From Flavicella sp965243265 (GTDB lineage Bacteria; Bacteroidota; Bacteroidia; Flavobacteriales; Flavobacteriaceae): a stretch of DNA of 64,000 nucleotides. The position numbers were made by a program, and so were the translations under genes. Of this stretch, positions 58,383-64,000 are shown one piece after another. The DNA lies in contig CBDEUL010000005.1 of the NCBI GenBank assembly GCA_965243265.1, positions 372,001 through 436,000 on the forward strand, read 5' to 3'. Positions within the stretch are counted from its first letter, which is position 1. Each line of letters begins with the position of its first letter. The notes below the pieces were generated by a model that was not told where the DNA came from, ran no database searches, and was given only the letters and a program-made list of their open reading frames with translations.

Positions 58383-58985
58383 TCAATTTTCTTCTTTAGG
58401 AAATATTGTATTCCCGAAGACTATAAGTATAGTAACTCCTATTGTAATGGCAGAATCTGCAATATTAAAGATAGCATTGAAAAAAGTAAAATGTTGTCCG
58501 CCAAATTTAGGAATCCAAGTAGGTAAAATACCTTGCCACATAGGAAAATAAAGCATGTCTACAACTTTTCCATGAAAAACAGATCCATAAGGCGTGTTAG
58601 AGAATAAAGTAGCTATTTGGTAGTTGGAGTGGTCGAATATAATTCCATAGAAAACAGAATCAATAATATTTCCTAGAGCTCCAGCAAAAATTAAGGAAAT
58701 AGAGAGTATTAAAAGTTTATGTGCATTTTTTTTGATAGAACTATTTAGCCAGTATCCAATTCCTGCAATAGCACACAAACGGAAAAGAGTAAGTATCAGT
58801 TTTCCTGTTTTACCTCCTAATTCAGCACCCCAAGCAGCTCCATTATTCTCAATAAAGTGAATTCTGAACCAACTGAAGACATAAATTTCTTCTCCTAGAA
58901 CAAAGTTTGTTTTAATCCATATTTTGCTAAGTTGATCTATAGCTAATACGATAAAAATGATGAGGGTTGCTTTTTTTAAATCCAT
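58383..58985 (-). CDS. lspA: Lipoprotein signal peptidase (signal peptidase II)
   Basis: This inner-membrane aspartic protease removes signal peptides from prolipoproteins. The 200-residue protein has four membrane helices, DQLSKIWIKTNF in the first part, and catalytic Asp residues in GNIIDSVFYG and FNIADSAITIG. A longer version from 59006 is possible, but that N-terminus (MFLFILL) runs into the upstream hairpin. The ATG at 58985 is preferred. It follows the DksA-like gene, separated by a strong hairpin (59000-59034), and several lipoproteins in this window would be its substrates. Confidence 0.93.
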   Translation of the reverse strand: MDLKKATLIIFIVLAIDQLSKIWIKTNFVLGEEIYVFSWFRIHFIENNGAAWGAELGGKTGKLILTLFRLCAIAGIGYWLNSSIKKNAHKLLILSISLIFAGALGNIIDSVFYGIIFDHSNYQIATLFSNTPYGSVFHGKVVDMLYFPMWQGILPTWIPKFGGQHFTFFNAIFNIADSAITIGVTILIVFGNTIFPKEEN

Positions 58986-58999
58986 AAGGAGTATAAATA

Positions 59000-59034
59000 A
59001 AAACAACTTCTTTAAAAGTTAAAGAAGTTGTTTT
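59000..59034 (-). terminator. Hairpin between the DksA-like gene and lspA
   Basis: A 15-bp perfect stem (59000-59014 with 59020-59034, core CAACTTCTTTA) has a five-base loop. On the minus strand it is followed by a T-rich run, so it looks like a terminator, but only 14 bases remain before the lspA ATG. Confidence 0.75.
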
Positions 59035-59051
59035 TTAAAGGTCTTTATTAA

Positions 59052-59435
59052 TTATGATTGTGCTTTTTTTGCATCAATACTTAGTGTAGCGTGTGGTACT
59101 AATTTTAGACGTTCTTTTTGAATCAATTTACCAGTAGCTCTACAAATACCATAAGTTTTGTTTTCTATTCTTAAAAGAGCATTATTCAAATCACGAATAA
59201 ATTTCTCTTGACGTATAGCTAATTGTACATTTGATTCTTTAGCCATTGTTTCAGCTCCTGCTTCAAAAGCTTTAAAGGTAGGCGAAGTATCATCAGTTCC
59301 GTTTGTACTATCATTTTTGTAAGAGCTATTTAATATTTCTAAATCTTCTTGGGCTCTTGCTAGCTTTTTTAGAATAATTTGTTTGAATTCCTCTAAATCT
59401 GCGTCGTTGTATTTTACTATGTTTTCGCTTTCCAT
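59052..59435 (-). CDS. TraR/DksA family protein with reduced zinc finger
   Basis: This 127-residue protein has a helical hairpin (about residues 10-85), as in DksA. A C-terminal segment beginning YGICRATGKLIQKERL and ending VPHATLSIDAK follows. Canonical DksA/TraR proteins carry four zinc-binding cysteines here; only one Cys remains. I recall this zinc-poor form as typical of Bacteroidota. DksA-like proteins bind the RNA polymerase secondary channel and adjust rRNA and amino-acid gene transcription. It starts 6 bases after the ileS stop, so it is co-transcribed with ileS. Confidence 0.87.
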   Translation of the reverse strand: MESENIVKYNDADLEEFKQIILKKLARAQEDLEILNSSYKNDSTNGTDDTSPTFKAFEAGAETMAKESNVQLAIRQEKFIRDLNNALLRIENKTYGICRATGKLIQKERLKLVPHATLSIDAKKAQS

Positions 59436-59441
59436 AATTAA

Positions 59442-62400
59442 TTAGATTTTACAGATTAATAACTTTGTTTTGATATCATCAAATTCAACCTCGATTCCAT
59501 TTTCAACAGTTTCTACAAATTCCAAATCGTTTGTCAACGTTTCATTTTTAATGTAGTTCTCGTTTTCTTGAATGGCATTTGTTAGAATGTCATTGTTTTC
59601 AATAGAGAGTTTGATTTTGTCGGTTACTTCAAAACCAGATTCTTTACGTATGTTTTGAATACGGTTTATAAGTTCACGAGCAACTCCTTCTTTTTTCAAT
59701 TTATCAGAGATATTAACATCTAGGGCAACAGTAATACCTCCTTGGTTAGCTACTAGCCAACCTTCAATATCTTGAGAAGAAATTTCTACCTCATCCGTGG
59801 TTAAATCTACAAATTTTCCGTTTATTTCTAAAGAAATTTTTCCTTCTTTTTCAAGGGTAGCAATGTCTTCTTGTGTAAACTTTTGAACAGCAGCACCTAC
59901 AAAACGCATTTCTTTTCCAAACTTAGGTCCTAAGACTTTAAAGTTTGGTTTTATATTTTTAACTAAGATTCCAGAAGCGTCGTCAATCAGCTCAATTTCT
60001 TTTACGTTTACTTCAGAAATAATTAGATCTTGAACGGCTAAAATATCTTCACGATCTTTTTCGTCTAAAATAGGGATCATGACTCTTTGTAGAGGTTGCC
60101 TTACTTTAATCATTTCTTTTTTACGTAAAGACAATACCATTGAAGAAATTTGCTGTGCTTTTTGCATTTTTCGTTCTAGGTTCTCATCTATAATAGCTTC
60201 ATCATAGATAGGGAAATCAACTAAATGGATAGACTCTGCGTGTTCTCCTTCTGTGGCATTTGTTAAATCTTTGTATAAGCTATCCATAAAGAAAGGAGCA
60301 ATAGGAGCCCCTAATTTGGCTACAGTTAACATACAAGTGTACAGTGTTTGGTAGGCAGAAATTTTATCGTGTTGGTATTCTCCTTTCCAGAAACGTCTTC
60401 TACTTAAACGTACAAACCAGTTACTTAGATTTTCAGATACAAAATCTTGAATAGCTCTGGCTGCTTTTGTAGGTTCGTATTCCTCGTAGAATTTGTCTAC
60501 GTTTTTGATTAATGTATTTAATTCTGATAAAATCCAACGGTCTATTTCAGGTCTTTTAGAAATTTCGATATCAGCTTCGACGTAGTTGAAATTGTCTAGG
60601 TTGGCGTATAGAGAAAAGAATGAATAGGTGTTGTATAGTGTTCCAAAGAACTTTCTACGAACTTCATCTATCCCATCAATATCAAATTTAAGGTTGTCCC
60701 AAGGATTTGCATTAGCAATCATATACCAACGAGTAGCATCTGGTCCAAATTTATCCATTGTTTCAAATGGGTCGATACCATTTCCTAAACGTTTAGACAT
60801 TTTTTTACCATGTTTGTCTAATACCAATCCGTTTGATACTACATTTTTATAAGCAATAGAATCAAACACCATAGTGCTAATTGCATGCAAGGTATAAAAC
60901 CATCCACGAGTCTGGTCTACTCCTTCAGCAATAAAATTGGCTGGGTAAAATTTGTTGTTATCAATCAGTTCTTTATTTTCGAAAGGGTAGTGCCATTGTG
61001 CGTAAGGCATAGATCCTGAATCGAACCAAACATCGATTAGATCAGATTCACGTTTCATAGCTTTTCCAGAAGGAGAAACTAAGGTAATTTGATCTACGAT
61101 ATTTTTATGTAAGTCAATTTTAGCATAGTTTTCTTCAGACATGTCTCCAATTTTAAAATTGGCAAATACATCTTTAGATTCTACTCCTGCTTCGATTGCT
61201 TTTTGTATTTCATTTTTTAATTCTTCTACAGAACCAATTATAATTTCTTCTGCTCCGTCTTCAGTTCTCCATATAGGTAATGGAATTCCCCAGTAACGAG
61301 AACGAGAAAGATTCCAGTCGTTTGCGTTTTTTAACCAGTTTCCGAAACGCCCTTCTCCTGTTGCTTTTGGTTTCCAGTTAATTGTTTCGTTTAATTCAAA
61401 CATACGATCTCTCTTCTCGGTAACTTTTACAAACCAAGAGTCTAATGGATAGTATAAAACAGGTTTATCTGTTCGCCAACAGTGAGGGTAGCTGTGTTTG
61501 TATTTTTCTACATGAAAGGCTTTGTTTTCTTCTTTCAGTTGAATGGCAATTTCTACGTCTACAGATCTTTCAGGAGCTTCTCCTTCATTGTAATATTCAT
61601 TCTTAACATATTTACCAGCGTAAGGTCCAACATGTTTTGTAAATTTTCCTTGTAAATCTACTAATGGAATTGGGTTTTCATTTTCATCCAAAACCAACAT
61701 TGGTGGAACCTCAGGGGTTGCTTGTTTGGCAACCATGGCATCGTCGGCACCAAAAGTAGGTGCAGTGTGTACAATACCTGTACCATCTTCTGTAGTAACA
61801 AAATCACCTCCAATAACTCTAAAAGCATTTTCAGGGTTTTCGTAAGGTAATGCAAAAGGTAATAGTTGCTCAAATTTAGAACCTACTAAGTCTGTTCCTT
61901 TGTATTCATCTGCAATGATGAAAGGAATTTTTTTATCACCTTCTTTATAAGAAGCTAAATCGGCTTCGTTTTCAACAGCAAAGAATTTTTTACCAAATTG
62001 CTTTCCTACCAATGCTTTTGCTAAAACCACTGTAATGGCTTTAAAAGTGTATTGATTGAAAGATTTTATAGCTACATAGTCAATTTTAGGACCAACAGTT
62101 AATGCAGTATTTGAAGGTAGTGTCCAAGGAGTAGTTGTCCAAGCTAAAAAGTGAACATCTCCATCAATATTTTGTAACCTTTCGGGTAATGTATTTTTGA
62201 TGGCTTTAAACTGTGCTACGATGGTTGTATCAGTAACATCTTGGTAAGCTCCTGGTTGATTGATTTCGTGTGAACTTAAACCTGTTCCTGCTTTTGGAGA
62301 GTATGGTTGAATGGTGTATCCTTTGTATAAAAGATTTTTTTTGTGCAATTGAGATAATAACCACCAAACACTTTCCATGTATTTTGGTTTGTAGGTAATA

Positions 62401-62849
62401 TATGGGTTCTCCATATCTACCCAGTAACCAATTCTTTCGGTAAGGTTGTTCCAAACGTCTGTGTATTTCATGACTGCTTTTCTACAAGCGTCATTGTATT
62501 CTTCAATTGAAATTTTAGATCCAATATCTTCTTTGGTAATACCCAATTCCTTTTCTACTCCTAGTTCAACAGGTAATCCATGTGTATCCCATCCAGCTTT
62601 ACGCTCAACTTTGTACCCTTTCATGGTTTTGTATCGAGGAAAAATATCTTTGATAGTACGACCAATAACATGATGAATTCCTGGCAATCCATTAGCAGAA
62701 GGAGGTCCTTCAAAAAACACGTATGGTTCTTTGCCTTCTCTTAGGCTAATACTTTTTTGGAAGATGTTGTTTTCTTTCCAAAATTTTTGGGTTTCTTCAG
62801 CTATATTGGTTAGGCTTAATCCTTTGTGTTCTCTAAATTTTGCACTCAT
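59442..62849 (-). CDS. ileS: Isoleucine--tRNA ligase
   Basis: This class I synthetase charges tRNA-Ile and edits valine. The 1135-residue protein has the HIGH-type motif in LPGIHHVIGRT (about residue 58). The CP1 editing domain carries TTPWTLPSNTAL and GTGIVHTAPTFGADD, followed by the WFDSGSMPYAQWHYPF segment. The KMSKS loop is KHGKKMSKRLGNG. A long C-terminal tRNA-binding extension follows. Its length and layout match the longer type II IleS, which is often less sensitive to mupirocin. It is the first gene of the ileS - DksA-like - lspA run; a near-consensus TATTTTCG lies just upstream. Confidence 0.97.
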   Translation of the reverse strand: MSAKFREHKGLSLTNIAEETQKFWKENNIFQKSISLREGKEPYVFFEGPPSANGLPGIHHVIGRTIKDIFPRYKTMKGYKVERKAGWDTHGLPVELGVEKELGITKEDIGSKISIEEYNDACRKAVMKYTDVWNNLTERIGYWVDMENPYITYKPKYMESVWWLLSQLHKKNLLYKGYTIQPYSPKAGTGLSSHEINQPGAYQDVTDTTIVAQFKAIKNTLPERLQNIDGDVHFLAWTTTPWTLPSNTALTVGPKIDYVAIKSFNQYTFKAITVVLAKALVGKQFGKKFFAVENEADLASYKEGDKKIPFIIADEYKGTDLVGSKFEQLLPFALPYENPENAFRVIGGDFVTTEDGTGIVHTAPTFGADDAMVAKQATPEVPPMLVLDENENPIPLVDLQGKFTKHVGPYAGKYVKNEYYNEGEAPERSVDVEIAIQLKEENKAFHVEKYKHSYPHCWRTDKPVLYYPLDSWFVKVTEKRDRMFELNETINWKPKATGEGRFGNWLKNANDWNLSRSRYWGIPLPIWRTEDGAEEIIIGSVEELKNEIQKAIEAGVESKDVFANFKIGDMSEENYAKIDLHKNIVDQITLVSPSGKAMKRESDLIDVWFDSGSMPYAQWHYPFENKELIDNNKFYPANFIAEGVDQTRGWFYTLHAISTMVFDSIAYKNVVSNGLVLDKHGKKMSKRLGNGIDPFETMDKFGPDATRWYMIANANPWDNLKFDIDGIDEVRRKFFGTLYNTYSFFSLYANLDNFNYVEADIEISKRPEIDRWILSELNTLIKNVDKFYEEYEPTKAARAIQDFVSENLSNWFVRLSRRRFWKGEYQHDKISAYQTLYTCMLTVAKLGAPIAPFFMDSLYKDLTNATEGEHAESIHLVDFPIYDEAIIDENLERKMQKAQQISSMVLSLRKKEMIKVRQPLQRVMIPILDEKDREDILAVQDLIISEVNVKEIELIDDASGILVKNIKPNFKVLGPKFGKEMRFVGAAVQKFTQEDIATLEKEGKISLEINGKFVDLTTDEVEISSQDIEGWLVANQGGITVALDVNISDKLKKEGVARELINRIQNIRKESGFEVTDKIKLSIENNDILTNAIQENENYIKNETLTNDLEFVETVENGIEVEFDDIKTKLLICKI

Positions 62850-63002
62850 TTTACTGCATATTCAATTGAGTTGCGAAAATACATATTTTATGTGATATTT
62901 TACAAGCTTTCTGGTTTTAAGAAATGGAGGTGTAATGAGTTAAAAATGAACTGTTATTGTGTTTTTGTAAAGGATGTATATTGTTTAAATAAATGACTCG
63001 TT

Positions 63003-63833
63003 TTATTTTGTCCAGGCTGTAGAAAAAGGGATGTTGTTGTGCAGGTCTTCTGATATTTCTACAGCTCCAACACCATTCATAATTGAAAGTACTTTTACGG
63101 GCCATGTTTCTCTAAAATTGTAAGAATTAGGTCGACCCCCAATGGTTTTTATAAATTTTTCATTGAGTTTTTTGTCGAAAAGGATTTTGATTCCGTTTTG
63201 TTCAATTTGTTCATCTAGCATTTTTCTAGCTTCACGATAGGCTGTAATGCTGCTTTTAGAGGAGATAAAACGACTTACAAAATCAGAAACATTTTCTAAG
63301 TTAGCCTGAGTCATATTTGTAGGGTTATTGATAAGATATGCTAAGTTTTCTTTAGTGCCAGCATAAGGTGGTGGTCTGTAATCTTTTTTTAAAGAAGCAG
63401 GTCTTTTTTTCCATGTCAATTCTTCTTCTTGGTATTTTGAAATTTCATTTTTGTCAAAAAGAACAATCCCGGTTTTGTTTACAGAAGGTAGTTCTAGTGC
63501 AGGTAATTCAGCATCGTTTCCAACAGCATTTAAACTTAAGAAGTTTCCTGTTATTTGTCCAACATAACCTTGTCCCCAGCCAGATTCTAAACTCATAATA
63601 CTTAATACAGCTCCTGGTGGAACTTTATGTTTTATACATAAGTCAGTAACGGGTTTAGAGAGTCTCATATATAGCTTTTTTACGTGTACGTATTTTCTAA
63701 GCCTATAATTTTTTTGAGTTTTAGGGAGTGTGTCAATAACAATAACCTCTGCTTTTTTTGTGCTTTTTTTAGGACTGCATGCTGATGTAGTAATAAGGGA
63801 TAGTGAAAAGAAAATGAAAAGTAGCATTCTCAT
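63003..63833 (-). CDS. Glucosaminidase-domain lipoprotein (putative peptidoglycan hydrolase)
   Basis: This 276-residue lipoprotein has a signal ending ITTSAC (Cys19). The glucosaminidase (FlgJ/Bax-like, GH73-related) pattern follows: PPGAVLSIMSLESGWGQGYVG, with a candidate catalytic Glu near residue 83, then GNFLSLNAVG and a later KRPASLKKDYRPPPYAGTKENLAYL. Family members cleave the glycan strand of peptidoglycan in the periplasm. Activity has to be inferred from the family. It is transcribed separately from ileS, with a 153-base gap before the next unit. No known partner is nearby. Confidence 0.78.
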   Translation of the reverse strand: MRMLLFIFFSLSLITTSACSPKKSTKKAEVIVIDTLPKTQKNYRLRKYVHVKKLYMRLSKPVTDLCIKHKVPPGAVLSIMSLESGWGQGYVGQITGNFLSLNAVGNDAELPALELPSVNKTGIVLFDKNEISKYQEEELTWKKRPASLKKDYRPPPYAGTKENLAYLINNPTNMTQANLENVSDFVSRFISSKSSITAYREARKMLDEQIEQNGIKILFDKKLNEKFIKTIGGRPNSYNFRETWPVKVLSIMNGVGAVEISEDLHNNIPFSTAWTK

Positions 63834-64000
63834 AAGTAAGAGGATATAAGGTTTGTTAGTTTTCTGAAATATACGGATTTTAAATGTTCAAAATGGAATA
63901 AAAGAAGCTTGTTGAAAGTTGTGTTCTTTTGGAAATCCTTCTAATTTTGTGGTTCAATATTTTTATATGAGAAAATTAAAAAACAGTGAGTTAAACCGAT

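Noticed and set aside
1..64000. CRISPR arrays, tRNA or rRNA genes, insertion sequences, prophage
   Set aside because: By reading I found no regularly spaced repeats, no tRNA-like cloverleaf in the intergenic regions, and no transposase, integrase or phage structural genes.

Overview
The window is an AT-rich chromosomal segment from a member of the Flavobacteriaceae (Bacteroidota), probably marine. Three kinds of evidence support this. First, most transcription units carry the Bacteroidota sigma-factor -7 element TAnnTTTG, and Shine-Dalgarno sequences are largely absent. Second, lineage-specific families are frequent: DUF4270, DUF4271, DUF4296, DUF3109, DUF3078, DUF4254 and PorP/SprF. Third, there is a secreted protein with a type IX secretion (T9SS) sorting domain. 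I assign no genus. I saw no tRNA or rRNA gene, insertion sequence, prophage, CRISPR array, restriction system or recognisable defence locus.

Layout. 1-5 kb: a flippase cut by the left edge, gpsA, a secreted lactonase-type beta-propeller and pheS with a small companion gene. 5-11 kb: gdhA, dinB with a GreA-C-domain-like partner, mqo, a thioredoxin and an orphan LuxE-like acyl-protein synthetase. 11-19 kb: a cluster of REP-like repeats, a YHS protein, tyrS, an SDR enzyme, the minus-strand unit GT2 / pyrC / DUF4296, and DUF4271-hemD. 18.4-22 kb: panC-panD-flippase-like-radA, in which the last two genes each carry a single-base frameshift. 22-27.6 kb: a starch-synthase-like N-terminal-domain protein, a DUF4270 lipoprotein, glmS, an FAD oxidoreductase and a DUF3109 protein. 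28-31.5 kb: nrdB-nrdA behind a long leader. 31.5-38 kb: a porin, then dgt, a T9SS cargo and a PorP/SprF protein in one tight operon. 38-46 kb: dxs with DUF3078, tadA, a ClC channel, a small Cys/Lys-rich protein missed by ordinary ORF cut-offs, ferritin and aspS. 46-52 kb: a lipoprotein, rsmI, tdk-alr, a conserved gene pair ending in DUF4254, an ArsC-like protein and a DinB-superfamily protein. 52-64 kb: an Ig-like lipoprotein, comF, a membrane-anchored coiled-coil protein, glyS, a DUF6263-like protein, ileS with a DksA-like gene and lspA, and a glucosaminidase-like lipoprotein.

Most of the window is core metabolism and translation: five aminoacyl-tRNA synthetases, class Ia ribonucleotide reductase with dGTPase and thymidine kinase, pantothenate, pyrimidine, haem and isoprenoid steps, and cell-wall precursors. 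No coherent new multi-gene system is evident. The items most worth a second look are the 51-residue Cys-rich protein beside ferritin, the dgt / T9SS cargo / SprF operon, the two neighbouring frameshifts, several -7 elements lying 4-5 bases before start codons (suggesting leaderless mRNAs), and a terminator-like hairpin directly in front of lspA.
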